Part shown: positions 8,302 through 17,634 of the stretch, in pieces
How positions within the stretch are numbered: position 1 is the first letter of the stretch
How the letters are laid out: each line of letters begins with the position of its first letter
Assembly (NCBI GenBank): GCA_900314445.1
Contig: OMVA01000094.1
Span: 1 to 52,772, forward strand
Source of the DNA: an uncultured Lachnospiraceae bacterium
Lineage (GTDB): Bacteria > Bacillota > Clostridia > Lachnospirales > Lachnospiraceae
Direction of reading: 5' to 3'
Length of the DNA: 52,772 nucleotides
Program-made: the position numbers and the translations under genes
Notes under the pieces: generated by a model
What the model saw: the letters and a program-made list of their open reading frames with translations, nothing else
Database searches by the model: none
Told to the model about the DNA's origin: nothing

Positions 8302-9297
8302 CTACTTTCCAAATAACTTTAATACAGGCAGAAGTAACTTTGCCCGATAGAGGAAATAATATCCCTGCACAAAAACGTAAAACTTAAGGAACTCACCCTT
8401 AGGCTTTCCCCAGTTCAAAAATTTATTTTTCATGAAGCCCGGATAGTGGGACTTCATCCAGAAATCTAACTTGTTGAAGCAATCTTCAATATCTTCTCTC
8501 CTGCTGCCACGGCTGGAGAAAAGCATGTACCAGCAAATGTAACGAGCGAAGAAATACTCCACAGTCCTGCTGTGCAGGAATGCTTCATTATCAATATCTT
8601 CGTAGATTCGGTTCAGCAAAAGCAAAGGGTTCACCTTGTCAGAAATCACGCTCTGTTTCGAATTGGATACAGACTCCGTGTTATAAATCCACTGATAAGA
8701 CATATCTGGAATGGAAATAATCTTGTCTGCCACCGCATAGGCTCTCATGTTGAAGTACACATCCTCCCCAATGGAAGTTGTAAGGAATTCCACATGATTG
8801 GTAAGCAGCATCTGTCTCTTATAAATATGAGCCCAAGGGGCAGTCACAATATAAGGATCAAATTCCCGGCCCAGAGGAGATACTTCCAGCATCTTCTTTT
8901 TCTGATCCGTGATGTGCACATATCCGCCCACAACCAGGTCAGCCTCTGCTTCCTCTGCAGCCTTCACAAGTTTTTCCACATAGTCATGATTTACAAAATC
9001 ATCCTGATCCGCAAACATGACATACTTGCCTTCTGCTTCCTGAATACCAAAGTTACGAGTCACTGCCACACCGTGATTGGTGCGCTTATAAAGCTTCACT
9101 GGAATCAGGCTTTTGCCCTTACTTCCATTGAACTTCTCCACTGTAGCCTTGGCAATGTCATAGGTCTCATCGCCAGAACCATCATCAATCAGGAGAATTT
9201 CCATGTCCTTATAGGTCTGCGCGAGAAGACTGCGAATGATTCGATATACTCTTTTTCCACCCTTGTACATTGGGACAATGACGGATACTTTTGCCAT
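8302..9297 (-). CDS. GT2 glycosyltransferase
   Basis: A 331-residue GT2 enzyme with VSVIVPMYKGGKRVYRIIRS, LLIDDGSGDET and FADQDDFV (metal site, about residue 97), followed by a C-terminal region rich in aromatic and basic residues that probably sits against the membrane. This layout is common in capsule and wall-glycan glycosyltransferases. An AAAGG site precedes the ATG. It is part of a compact run of GT2 genes (9 nt to the next). Specificity not readable. Confidence 0.85.
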   Translation of the reverse strand: MAKVSVIVPMYKGGKRVYRIIRSLLAQTYKDMEILLIDDGSGDETYDIAKATVEKFNGSKGKSLIPVKLYKRTNHGVAVTRNFGIQEAEGKYVMFADQDDFVNHDYVEKLVKAAEEAEADLVVGGYVHITDQKKKMLEVSPLGREFDPYIVTAPWAHIYKRQMLLTNHVEFLTTSIGEDVYFNMRAYAVADKIISIPDMSYQWIYNTESVSNSKQSVISDKVNPLLLLNRIYEDIDNEAFLHSRTVEYFFARYICWYMLFSSRGSRREDIEDCFNKLDFWMKSHYPGFMKNKFLNWGKPKGEFLKFYVFVQGYYFLYRAKLLLPVLKLFGK

Positions 9298-9318
9298 AAC
9301 TTACCTTTTCTTTGCACC

Positions 9319-9344
9319 GTTCATTTGCATGCTTGCAAATGGAC
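9319..9344. repeat. Intergenic hairpin with GCAAATG arms
   Basis: An 11-bp stem (one G-T pair) with a TGCT loop: the arms read GTTCATTTGCA and TGCAAATGGAC. It lies between two glycosyltransferase-cluster genes and shares the CATTTGC/GCAAATG arms with the 36-bp repeat array and the hairpin at 10596. There is no U-tract on either side, so it is not a standard terminator. Confidence 0.7.
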
Positions 9345-9395
9345 TGCACTTATTCATTAATTTCCTTTGCTAAATCCTGCAATGTTTAGATGACC

Positions 9396-9797
9396 TTATT
9401 CATCCTCCTGGCTCTGGCCTGCATCTTTACGCATTTCTCCCAGTGGGTCTGCCTTTTTACCACGAGCAGAGTCCTTGCGGAGAATGGCAAGTTCCTGAGA
9501 CAGGCGCTTGATTTTTTCCTGCAAAAGGGCAATGGTTTTGGACATGCTGTAAACAATCCAGACCAGCAGGAGGATTGCCAGCAAATAGAGGAAGTTGATT
9601 GGGGTTGCAATACCAACCAGGTGGGTCAGCCATATGAGGAGGCCATTCCAGATGGTAAAAAGAATCAGCACCAGTGAAATCACGATCCAGACAATACCGA
9701 ACTTGAAATCAATCTTCTTCTTTGAAATTTCAGAAACAATAAAGCCGATAGCAAGGATTAATACGATAAGTAAAATAACCTGTAATCTTGTTGACAT
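9396..9797 (-). CDS. DUF2304 small membrane protein
   Basis: A 133-residue protein with three hydrophobic segments (about residues 5-25, 33-55 and 63-85), then a charged helical tail containing LQEKIKRLSQELAILRKDS, a likely short coiled coil. This is the pattern of DUF2304 proteins, which are nearly always encoded beside a DPM/GtrB-like polyprenyl-phosphate glycosyltransferase, as here: the partner gene lies 8 nt upstream. It probably anchors or assists that enzyme at the membrane. AGGAGAGA precedes the ATG. Confidence 0.85.
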   Translation of the reverse strand: MSTRLQVILLIVLILAIGFIVSEISKKKIDFKFGIVWIVISLVLILFTIWNGLLIWLTHLVGIATPINFLYLLAILLLVWIVYSMSKTIALLQEKIKRLSQELAILRKDSARGKKADPLGEMRKDAGQSQEDE

Positions 9798-9805
9798 AGT
9801 CTCTC

Positions 9806-10501
9806 CTATCTGGAAAATCTTGCTACCAAGATAGCAAAACTAACCTTAATCATATAATATAAACCGGACTTCAAATTAATGGATGATTTTCCTTCCAGGC
9901 GGGCGCGCATCTCAACCGGAATTTCCTTGACTGTGTAGCCATCCTTGAGAATACGGACAACACTCTCTGGTTCTGGATAATCATTTGGATAATTGAAGGC
10001 AAATTCCTTCATAAGCTTGCGATTTACCATACGCAGACCACTGGTTGGATCCGTGATGGTAACCTTTGTCAGCATCTTAATCAAATTTGTAAAATAGCGG
10101 ATGCCCACACGACGAAGTGTGGAAGACTGGAAGCCTTCATGAGCAATGAAACGAGAACCAATTACCATATCTGCCTTGGAATTTTCCAGTTCATCCAGCA
10201 TGGTCTGCAGGTATTTCGCATCATGCTGACCATCTCCGTCAAACTGCACAGCAGTCTGATAGCCATGATAATAGGCATAGCGGTAACCTGTCTGCACAGC
10301 GCCACCAATACCCAAATTAACTGGCAGATTCAGATAATTCATATGATTCTTCTTTAAGATATGCAGGGTATTATCCTTGGAACAGTCGTTAATTACCACG
10401 TAATCAAAATTTGGCGCATGATTCAAAACGTCCTGCACAGTACGTTCAATATTGCCGGACTCATTGTAAGCCGGAATAACAATCAAATTCTTCTTTCTCA
10501 T
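9806..10501 (-). CDS. DPM/GtrB-like polyprenyl-phosphate glycosyltransferase (GT2)
   Basis: A 231-residue GT2 enzyme. The start is placed at the ATG of MRKKNLIVIP since GAGG lies 6 nt upstream; upstream extension runs into hairpin sequence with no family similarity. Motifs: LIVIPAYNESGNIERTVQDV, VINDCSKDNT, NLGIGGAVQTGYRYA, and VQFDGDGQHD, the DPM-type DxD. It lacks the C-terminal membrane helices of GtrB, so the DUF2304 protein encoded next probably supplies membrane contact. Expected product: undecaprenyl-phosphate-sugar, used outside the cell by a GT-C-like enzyme such as those encoded nearby. Confidence 0.88.
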   Translation of the reverse strand: MRKKNLIVIPAYNESGNIERTVQDVLNHAPNFDYVVINDCSKDNTLHILKKNHMNYLNLPVNLGIGGAVQTGYRYAYYHGYQTAVQFDGDGQHDAKYLQTMLDELENSKADMVIGSRFIAHEGFQSSTLRRVGIRYFTNLIKMLTKVTITDPTSGLRMVNRKLMKEFAFNYPNDYPEPESVVRILKDGYTVKEIPVEMRARLEGKSSINLKSGLYYMIKVSFAILVARFSR

Positions 10502-10595
10502 AGTCATCCTCATTTTATAGGTTCTCTTCCTGCAACTGAACTTCGCATTTCTCAGTTCCTTTTGAAAATGCACATATTCTTTTACAGTTTTCCCG

Positions 10596-10631
10596 GCAAA
10601 TGTGCTTGGCATCCATGCCAATTCCATTTGC
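10596..10631. repeat. Nested intergenic hairpin with GCAAATG arms
   Basis: The outer arms GCAAATG and CATTTGC and the inner arms TTGGCA and TGCCAA enclose a TCCA loop, with a 3-nt internal loop on each side. It lies in the 140-nt gap between two glycosyltransferase genes and resembles the hairpin at 9319 and the units at 2511-2728. No U-tract follows it. Confidence 0.7.
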
Positions 10632-10641
10632 ATGATTTCTT

Positions 10642-11439
10642 TTAGCTTAAGTCGTTAGACTTTTCAGAATCTGTATAGAAGTGGTTGATGAGTTTTGCCA
10701 CCCACTTGGGCCAGAACTTCTGGTACATTTCCATGTTTTCTGCGATACGGCCGCCCTGCTCCAGAGTCTTTGTGGTTGTGGACTCCTCATGAATACGGTG
10801 AGACATGAGGGACTTTGGCACATAGACGAACTCGCCTTCCAGGCGAGAGAGCTTCTCCCAGGCTTCCCAGTCCTCACAGCAGATGAAGTGATTGTGGAAA
10901 ATTGGCTGCTCCAGATTGTCCAGGCAGTACATAACAGATGGACAGCAAATGGCATCGCCAAAGGAGAGAATTCTTCTGCGGATAAACTTAGACTTCCAGG
11001 CAAACCATGGACGAAGTGGCAGAAGCATAAATCTCTTAATGTTCAGCATCTTTGTGCGGTCAACCTTTTCTTCGCCACGGAGCTCGTAGTAGTCTGCAAA
11101 TGCGATGAGAGGCTTCCTGCACTTTCTCATACGTGGCAGGAGTTCCCTAGTATAGTCTGGTTCATAGGTGTCATCCTGATGAGCGATGGTGGCAAACCTG
11201 GTCTTAACCTTAGAGAGACCAAAGTTCCAGTCCTGGGTAATTCCACCCTCTCCTTCATTTACGAATAGAGTGAGACCGTATTTTGCTGCCATGTCAGAAA
11301 TGTAATCGCATGGTGTGTGCGTTACGATAATGATTTCTGACTTTACAGACTGATTTTTCAAAGACGCAATACATTCGTCAAGATATGGGCTTTCTTTATA
11401 AGCGCAAATTACAAATGTATGCAAAAGTTGTTTACTCAT
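10642..11439 (-). CDS. GT2 glycosyltransferase
   Basis: A 265-residue GT2 enzyme: HTFVICAYKESPYLDECIAS, EIIIVTHTP in place of the more common DD(G/C)S, GITQDWNFGL, and AHQDDTYEP as metal site (about residue 93). ICCEDWEAW carries a likely catalytic acidic pair. The replaced DDGS suggests a divergent nucleotide-binding edge. It lies in the middle of the GT2 run; substrate unknown. Confidence 0.82.
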   Translation of the reverse strand: MSKQLLHTFVICAYKESPYLDECIASLKNQSVKSEIIIVTHTPCDYISDMAAKYGLTLFVNEGEGGITQDWNFGLSKVKTRFATIAHQDDTYEPDYTRELLPRMRKCRKPLIAFADYYELRGEEKVDRTKMLNIKRFMLLPLRPWFAWKSKFIRRRILSFGDAICCPSVMYCLDNLEQPIFHNHFICCEDWEAWEKLSRLEGEFVYVPKSLMSHRIHEESTTTKTLEQGGRIAENMEMYQKFWPKWVAKLINHFYTDSEKSNDLS

Positions 11440-11476
11440 AATGTATCCATTCTATCACAATTAACTTTTTGTTTGA

Positions 11477-14050
11477 CTAAACTCTTAAGGAGAAATCCTG
11501 ACGTGTCAAGGACAGGTTCTCATTATAATATGGATCTCCATGTTCCAAAATATAGGTCCAGCGATCCTGGAAAAGAGCGATTTCCTTGCGGAAGCGATTT
11601 TCCTTTTCTGGTGTATCTTCAAGTCCTCTGGACTTTGACTCATAATGATGCCATGTGGACTGGGCATCATAAACCACCAGGTAGCCAGCCTCTCGAATCT
11701 TCATACAGAAATCGATATCGTTGAAGGCAACCTTGAATTCTGCTTCCAGTCCCTCCACCTCTTCATAGATTTCCTTAGAAACCATAAGGCAGGCAGCTGT
11801 AACCGCTGTGTAATCGCAGGACATCTTGCTACGGTTAAAGTAGATTTCGCCAGGTCTCTCATGAAGACCTACGAAACAGTGACCGGCAATACCACCGAAG
11901 CCAATAACTACGCCTGCATGCTGCAGAGTATCATCTTCATAGTAAAGTCTGGCACCAACGGCCCCAACTTCTGGCTGCTGACAGAAGCCCAGCATATCCT
12001 TCAGAGAATCTGGATTAATCATCTCCGTATCATTGTTGAGGAGAAGCAGATACTGGCCCTTGGCATATTTCTCACCAAAGTTGTTAATCTTAGAGAAGTT
12101 GAAGTCGCCCTTGTAGTAAACCACCTGCACATCTTCTCTCTTTTCCAGTTCCTTATAGAAGGCGAAGGTTTCCTCTTCTGTGGAATTATTTTCAATAATT
12201 ACATATTCAATATTTTTGTAAGTAGACTTCTGATCAATGGCATCCATGCAAGTCTTCAGATCTGCAATGTGATCCTTATTGGGAATCAGAATGGAAAGCA
12301 GTGGATTTCCTTCAATCTCATAATGCACATCGTAGGAACCCAAATCCTCTCCCATGGTAACGGTGGCCTTGCGGCCAAGGCGGGCCAGGTGTGCCTCAAT
12401 GGCACGCCTGCCTGATTCAAAGGCATACATCTTGGCCTTTGGATTTGTGGCGGTGGACGCCTCACTGGATCTCCAGTGGTAAAGCACCTTTGGAATATGG
12501 TAAATAGCGCGAGCTTTCTCAGAAAGTCTCAGGATGAAATCATAATCCTGAGCACCATCAAATTCTTTATGAAAGCCACCAATCTCATTTACCAGAGAAC
12601 GGCGAGCCACCAGCATGTGGCAAATGTAATTGGTGGAGTTAAGATAATCCGGATTGAAGTCAGGCTTCATGTTTGGATCTGAGAACTTCTCTCCTGACTC
12701 ATCGCACTTGTCTTCATCCGTGTAGATCATGTCGATGAGATCCTTGCCCTGATAATCGGCCAGGGATGGCTTCTCAAGATCTGTATCCTGAATCACCACT
12801 CTGTCCATTTCCGCCAGATTTTCATTCAGTACCTTGGCTGTCTCAAAAAGAGCGTCCGGCGTGAAGAGGTCATCATGATCTCCCAGCACAATGTAGTCGC
12901 CTGTGGCTGCAGCCAGAGCCTGGTTTGTATTGTCAGAAATCCCAAGAGGGCCTTCTGCCTCGGCTACATATTTGATTCTTTCATCCTCAGACATGAAGTC
13001 CTGGAGAATTCCTTTCAGTCTGGACGCGTCACGGGAACCATCAGAAAGTACCAGTTCCCAGTTTGGATAAGACTGTTCCATGACGGACTGAATCAGCGCA
13101 TTCAACATCTTCTGTGGTGTCTCATAAAGAGGTACCAGAATGGAGAACTTTGGCTGATAAGCAAAGTTTGCAGATTCTGCCTTTTGTTTTTCCAAATCTG
13201 CCTTTGACACAATATGAGAATTGCGCCAGATATCGTAATCCACTTCGTAGAAGTTCTTGTTATGACCACGAGAAATCTTATTCTTCACTTTCTGCATGGT
13301 GCCCTTGAAGCCGATTGTCTTTAAATTTTCAATGACCTTGCGGGAATTTTTCTGCACAGAGTAAAGGAGATTGCTGTGCTTTACCGGCATCTGAATTGGC
13401 ACAAGCTCAGTAATTCTGCCTGCCTTCATTTCCAGAGATAACTTCTGGGATGCTGCCGGTTCATGGATATGGTAAATGAAACCAATTTCTTTCCGCTCAT
13501 AGCCTTCATAAAGGAAGTCCAACACATCCTGTCTTAAAACCACTTCCTTTTCCACAGCAGAATCATTGCTAAGATCCTGCCCCGATGCAGAAAGAAGGCG
13601 AAGTTCTACTCCCTCAATATCTGTAGCCCAGCCAGAAACGGAAATTCCATTTGTCTCTTTCTGAACCGTATCAATGGAGTGAGCCACTCTCTGATAAGCC
13701 TTGCGAATGTCTGCGAACTGTAGAGTATAGACGGTTTCCTGACCACCACTCTGCTTATCCAGGAAGAGTTTTGCTGAACCCTTCTGATACTTGAGAATGG
13801 TCTTCATTTCCTCATCTACCTTGATGGAGATGGTAACCAGAAATGCCAGGTAGCCATTTGGTGTGGTGAAATAATTCAATGGAGATAACTTATCTACCTG
13901 AGCTGCAGCAGGGAAGTCTTTGGAACCATCCTTAAAGGTCAGGTTCAGCCCCACCTTTGCGTCCGTTAAGAAGCCAGAGTCACACCAGCCCTGCACAATC
14001 AGCATATTTTTTGATTTGATACTTCTTCTTAATTCTTTAAATACAAACAT
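11477..14050 (-). CDS. Large tandem GT2 glycosyltransferase with N-terminal GW beta modules
   Basis: An 857-residue protein. The start is the ATG of MFVFKELRR, with GGAG 5 nt upstream. Residues about 10-80 and 130-215 are two beta-rich modules, each with an I-x-x-x-GW core (LIVQGWCDSG and ISVSGWATD); a similar module ends the giant protein encoded at 20720. The first GT2 domain starts near residue 302 (FSILVPLYETPQKMLNALIQ) with GDHDD at about 390-394. The second starts near 584 (LLSILIPNKDHIADLK) with LNNDTE at about 671-676. Such tandem enzymes usually build two linkages or alternate them. The modules may bind growing glycan; that is inference. Donors unknown. Confidence 0.85.
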   Translation of the reverse strand: MFVFKELRRSIKSKNMLIVQGWCDSGFLTDAKVGLNLTFKDGSKDFPAAAQVDKLSPLNYFTTPNGYLAFLVTISIKVDEEMKTILKYQKGSAKLFLDKQSGGQETVYTLQFADIRKAYQRVAHSIDTVQKETNGISVSGWATDIEGVELRLLSASGQDLSNDSAVEKEVVLRQDVLDFLYEGYERKEIGFIYHIHEPAASQKLSLEMKAGRITELVPIQMPVKHSNLLYSVQKNSRKVIENLKTIGFKGTMQKVKNKISRGHNKNFYEVDYDIWRNSHIVSKADLEKQKAESANFAYQPKFSILVPLYETPQKMLNALIQSVMEQSYPNWELVLSDGSRDASRLKGILQDFMSEDERIKYVAEAEGPLGISDNTNQALAAATGDYIVLGDHDDLFTPDALFETAKVLNENLAEMDRVVIQDTDLEKPSLADYQGKDLIDMIYTDEDKCDESGEKFSDPNMKPDFNPDYLNSTNYICHMLVARRSLVNEIGGFHKEFDGAQDYDFILRLSEKARAIYHIPKVLYHWRSSEASTATNPKAKMYAFESGRRAIEAHLARLGRKATVTMGEDLGSYDVHYEIEGNPLLSILIPNKDHIADLKTCMDAIDQKSTYKNIEYVIIENNSTEEETFAFYKELEKREDVQVVYYKGDFNFSKINNFGEKYAKGQYLLLLNNDTEMINPDSLKDMLGFCQQPEVGAVGARLYYEDDTLQHAGVVIGFGGIAGHCFVGLHERPGEIYFNRSKMSCDYTAVTAACLMVSKEIYEEVEGLEAEFKVAFNDIDFCMKIREAGYLVVYDAQSTWHHYESKSRGLEDTPEKENRFRKEIALFQDRWTYILEHGDPYYNENLSLTRQDFSLRV

Positions 14051-14148
14051 AGTATCTCCAGTATGTCTTGAATTCATTGTAAACAAACTTCATTCGGTAC
14101 ATTTTAAAATGCTATTTCTCGGCCCATCTCATTTCCACGCAAATGAAT

Positions 14149-15546
14149 TCAGCTCCAGTATCTGCTAAAAATTAATTTGCCGAAGGAAAACATAGCGAAA
14201 ATGTAAAAGACAACCTGTGTTGCCACATATTTCTTATTACTCTGGATGTTGTAGCCGCCAAAGAGGGCCTGTAAAAGCATTGGCACAACCGGGATAAAGT
14301 AACGTCCCTGTACCCCTAAGAGCATATCAATCTTGTAAAGATCCTGACGGAACTGGTCCAGGCTGTCATTCAGGCTGATGCCATCCAGCTGGAAGGCCCA
14401 GGTAACCATGGACAAAAATACCATGCCGATAACTATCAGGGAAATTGCCACCATCCAGACCTTATTCCAAATGGTAAGTTTTGAAAACTTTGGTCTTTCC
14501 TCTGCATGCATAAAGAGAGAAAGATAAAACAACACGCAGAACATAATTACTGCATAGCAGTTGGAAAGTGGTCCATTTAACCAACCCACGGAACCAACGA
14601 AGGTCTGCAGGTAATAGTCTTTTAACTGACCAATTGTATTCTTGAAAAGAACCAGCGTACGACCTGGCTGCATGGCACAGGCGATGAGGGTCTTCATATA
14701 AACATCATTTCGCATAAGGTAAATGCCAGCAGCAAGAGCCAACAATATCAGGGCGTAGCAAATCCATCTGAACTTCCAGATGTAATCCATGAGATTAATC
14801 TTACCAATCTTCAGGCAAATATTCTTGTGAGGAATCATAAAGACTGCTGTGGCCAGCATGACGTATGGCAATTTTACCAGCATGATTACGATGGAAAGAA
14901 GTGCTACCACAATGGCATCCTTCCAGGTAACCTCATTTTCCCCACGGACACATAAATTCAAAATATAAGCGGTAAGAAGGAAACAGGTTGGCATAAGCAC
15001 TGCATCATAATTTACAGAGCCCACCTGCTGTACTGTCATAGGAAGCAACATGCAGAAAAGAAAAAGTTCCTTTCTGAATGGTGCAATCTTTAATGTGAAA
15101 TATCCCAGGATCAAATAGAAAATCAGGGAGAATAATTCCGCCAGCTGCAGGCAGAAAAGAATTGGTAAATGTAAGGCCACGCCAAGATAAAAACCAAGTC
15201 CGGATGGAATATACTGCACAACGTATAAAGAAAAATTGAAGTCAGACAGGTGCAGTGGCTTTGAGTAATGGTGCATACCCCTGGTCCAGTAATCTTTGAA
15301 ATTAACATGATCGCCCTTGTGAATAATTCCCGTTGCCCACTGACTGTCATAGTACTGCTCAGTTTCTGCGGCATAGGAAGAAGTCCCCCAGGTGAATTCA
15401 ATCTTCTCAATATGTGTGTACTCATCTGGTGCCATAGCTACCGGCAGAAAGATGGAACAAAATAAACCATAGAGAAGTCCCACAATCAGGAAGACTCTCT
15501 GGATATTAAAAAATTTTAAAAATTTATTAAACTTATTCGACTTCAT
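14149..15546 (-). CDS. DUF2142 polytopic membrane protein, putative GT-C-like glycosyltransferase
   Basis: A 465-residue protein with about ten transmembrane segments. The DUF2142 signature is clear: after the first helix comes VAMAPDEYTHIEKIE (acidic pair in the first outer loop), and later QQVGSVNYDAVLMP. The fold resembles GT-C enzymes that take sugars from polyprenyl-phosphate donors and add them to glycans on the outer face. GAGG precedes the ATG. It clusters with two more large membrane proteins and two polyprenyl-phosphate-sugar synthases, which supports such a role. Activity has not been seen from sequence alone. Confidence 0.82.
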   Translation of the reverse strand: MKSNKFNKFLKFFNIQRVFLIVGLLYGLFCSIFLPVAMAPDEYTHIEKIEFTWGTSSYAAETEQYYDSQWATGIIHKGDHVNFKDYWTRGMHHYSKPLHLSDFNFSLYVVQYIPSGLGFYLGVALHLPILFCLQLAELFSLIFYLILGYFTLKIAPFRKELFLFCMLLPMTVQQVGSVNYDAVLMPTCFLLTAYILNLCVRGENEVTWKDAIVVALLSIVIMLVKLPYVMLATAVFMIPHKNICLKIGKINLMDYIWKFRWICYALILLALAAGIYLMRNDVYMKTLIACAMQPGRTLVLFKNTIGQLKDYYLQTFVGSVGWLNGPLSNCYAVIMFCVLFYLSLFMHAEERPKFSKLTIWNKVWMVAISLIVIGMVFLSMVTWAFQLDGISLNDSLDQFRQDLYKIDMLLGVQGRYFIPVVPMLLQALFGGYNIQSNKKYVATQVVFYIFAMFSFGKLIFSRYWS

Positions 15547-15634
15547 AAAATCCTCAAATCACGCATTATTTTCGCCATTATACCATATGAGACAAGCATT
15601 AAGCACTCCATGCCGGCCTCATTTGCCATCCTCT

Positions 15635-17458
15635 TTATCTATTCTTCAAAACAGCCACTTTGTTATTACTTGAAATCACTTCATAATCTCCAGGATGAAT
15701 CTCGTAACCGCCAAGAAGATCCTGACTGATAAAAGTATATTCTGCTTCACTGTTAGCTATGTATTCATGAAGATCTGTAACATAAGCATTCACTGCCTGA
15801 TCTTCCTGTCCTGTGAGCTGCTTGTACCAGATGTCATAAAAGTCTGTTCCTACAACTGCCACTCTCTTATCACTCATTTCTTCTTTGATGTACTTCATCA
15901 TATCCAGATCTTCCTGGCTAATTGGAGGTGTATCCATGAAAGCCCTGTTAAAGGCATATATATTCAGGAAGGCATCTGTGCCCACACGAATCATGCGGTC
16001 ATTGCGAACCAGCACATAAGTATCGAAGCGTGTGAGGAAGGAACCGAAAATTAAGAGTATGGTCACCAGAGTACCGATTGCTGCCGCCCTGCAGCATCTC
16101 CAAAGATAAAGGCCACCCAGGAAGGCCATCATAAAGCCCAAAAGCCAGAGCAGACTCAATGTCTTGGAGAAGTAATATACAGAAGCTTTGTGCTTTAATA
16201 CCAGGCAGAAAACCCCCATAACGAAAATGGCATGGATGAAGGTAACTGCAATTTCTGCCAGTCCCACTTCCTTCATATCCACGAAGGCTTCTCTCTCACT
16301 TTCCTTATAGCGATTGAAAAGCATCTTGCCCACGAAGGCAAGGCCAACAATCACCAGTGGGAACATGAGAATAAAGTTGGAATAGAATTCATTGTAGCAA
16401 CCACCATCTGTCATAAGACCTGCCGCATGGCCACTGGCAGAAGCCGCCTCTGTTGCTGCTCCTGTATTATTCTTTCCAATCAGCATAAAGAGAACGCCAA
16501 TGGATCTCAGCATTCCCAGCACGGATGGCAGGAAGAATACAGAGAAAAGATAGCCAATGGTCTTTAACTTGAAAATCTTATGACCCTTCTTTTTCCAGTC
16601 AATGAGAATGGCCAGGAAGGCACCGAAGAATACGGATGGTACAAAAAGAGTGTAACCAATAAAAATAGACTGAAGACCCACATTCATGGAAGCCAGGAAA
16701 AGTCCCATCTTCATACGACCTGCAAAATATGCCTGCATAACAAAAAGCAGGAAGCAGATCATAGTAACTGTAAGTCCAAGATAAGAGAAGCCAAAAATTG
16801 TTGAATACTTTGGATAGCCTTCCATATAAATGAGGGCAATGAGGCCTGCTAAGAAGCTTTCCCCTTTTGACTTTGTATAGAATCTAAATAAAGAGTAAAT
16901 CATGCTTCCAGAAAGGAAGAAGTAGAAACATTCTGCAAGAATAAAAGTCTTATAATTTGCAAAATCCCCAGTAATTTTCATAAAGGATTCCATGGCAAGT
17001 CCAGTATTCACAGCGGAAATGCACATATTGGAAAGGATACCATGAGAATTTGCCACGTAACGAGCCTGAGTAAAATGCGCCCCAGAATCGATGGATGCAA
17101 AGTTAATGATAAAGCCGGGGAATCTGTGTCGGAAGAAAGAAACCGTAAGGTAAGCAACAGCGACTAAAACCACTGCATCTTCCCAGCAGAATTTATACTT
17201 CTGGAAGCCCAGCTTCTTTCCGGCCAGAATCCAGAGGAAAGATCCCAGTACAAGGTCGATGGAACTGATCACATAGACGCAAATTCCATTTACCAAAACG
17301 GAAATCACAGAACCTAAGAATGCATGAAGTGCGATAACACCAAGAAGAGCTGGTGTCAGCCACATAAGAAGAGACTCCTTCTCTTCATTTCTTTTCACTG
17401 CGAGCCACCCGGAGGAAAGTACGCAAATTCCTAAAATATAAAGTACGAGTTTAAACAT
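15635..17458 (-). CDS. Polytopic membrane protein, putative GT-C-like
   Basis: A 607-residue protein with about 12 hydrophobic helices and a C-terminal soluble part (from about residue 510) containing ISQEDLDMMKYIKEEMSDKR and repeated beta-strand-like stretches, as in many outer-face sugar transferases. The loop after an early helix carries FASIDSGAHFTQARYV, an acidic motif resembling the catalytic loop of GT-C enzymes. I do not recognise a named family with confidence. A polymerase or ligase is possible, since no Wzy is otherwise seen. Confidence 0.7.
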   Translation of the reverse strand: MFKLVLYILGICVLSSGWLAVKRNEEKESLLMWLTPALLGVIALHAFLGSVISVLVNGICVYVISSIDLVLGSFLWILAGKKLGFQKYKFCWEDAVVLVAVAYLTVSFFRHRFPGFIINFASIDSGAHFTQARYVANSHGILSNMCISAVNTGLAMESFMKITGDFANYKTFILAECFYFFLSGSMIYSLFRFYTKSKGESFLAGLIALIYMEGYPKYSTIFGFSYLGLTVTMICFLLFVMQAYFAGRMKMGLFLASMNVGLQSIFIGYTLFVPSVFFGAFLAILIDWKKKGHKIFKLKTIGYLFSVFFLPSVLGMLRSIGVLFMLIGKNNTGAATEAASASGHAAGLMTDGGCYNEFYSNFILMFPLVIVGLAFVGKMLFNRYKESEREAFVDMKEVGLAEIAVTFIHAIFVMGVFCLVLKHKASVYYFSKTLSLLWLLGFMMAFLGGLYLWRCCRAAAIGTLVTILLIFGSFLTRFDTYVLVRNDRMIRVGTDAFLNIYAFNRAFMDTPPISQEDLDMMKYIKEEMSDKRVAVVGTDFYDIWYKQLTGQEDQAVNAYVTDLHEYIANSEAEYTFISQDLLGGYEIHPGDYEVISSNNKVAVLKNR

Positions 17459-17560
17459 ATTTTCTAGTCCGCCCCATTAAGATTATTAGCACCCTTAGTG
17501 TCCCATACTAATCTGTGCCCACTGTTTATCCCACTTGCCGGCATCCCCATTGCCAGCTAA

Positions 17561-17613
17561 CTTTCGCGGTAAATAAAACCGCCGAAAGAGCAGGCGCAAT
17601 TCAGCACCTGCTC
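17561..17613. other. Two adjacent intergenic hairpins
   Basis: 17588-17613 has arms GAGCAGGCGC and GCACCTGCTC (10 bp, one mismatch-type pair) around AATTCA. 17561-17588 pairs CTTTC with GAAAG and GCGGT with ACCGC around an A/T loop, with one bulge. They lie just past the stop of the 713-residue membrane-protein gene. Neither is followed by a run of T on the minus strand, so a simple terminator is doubtful; RNA processing or partial termination are options. Confidence 0.55.
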
Positions 17614-17634
17614 TATCCTATTTTCAACTAATCT

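Noticed and set aside
17561..17613. Standard intrinsic terminator after the membrane-protein gene
   Set aside because: The hairpins are convincing, but no T-run follows on the minus strand, so they are listed only as hairpins.
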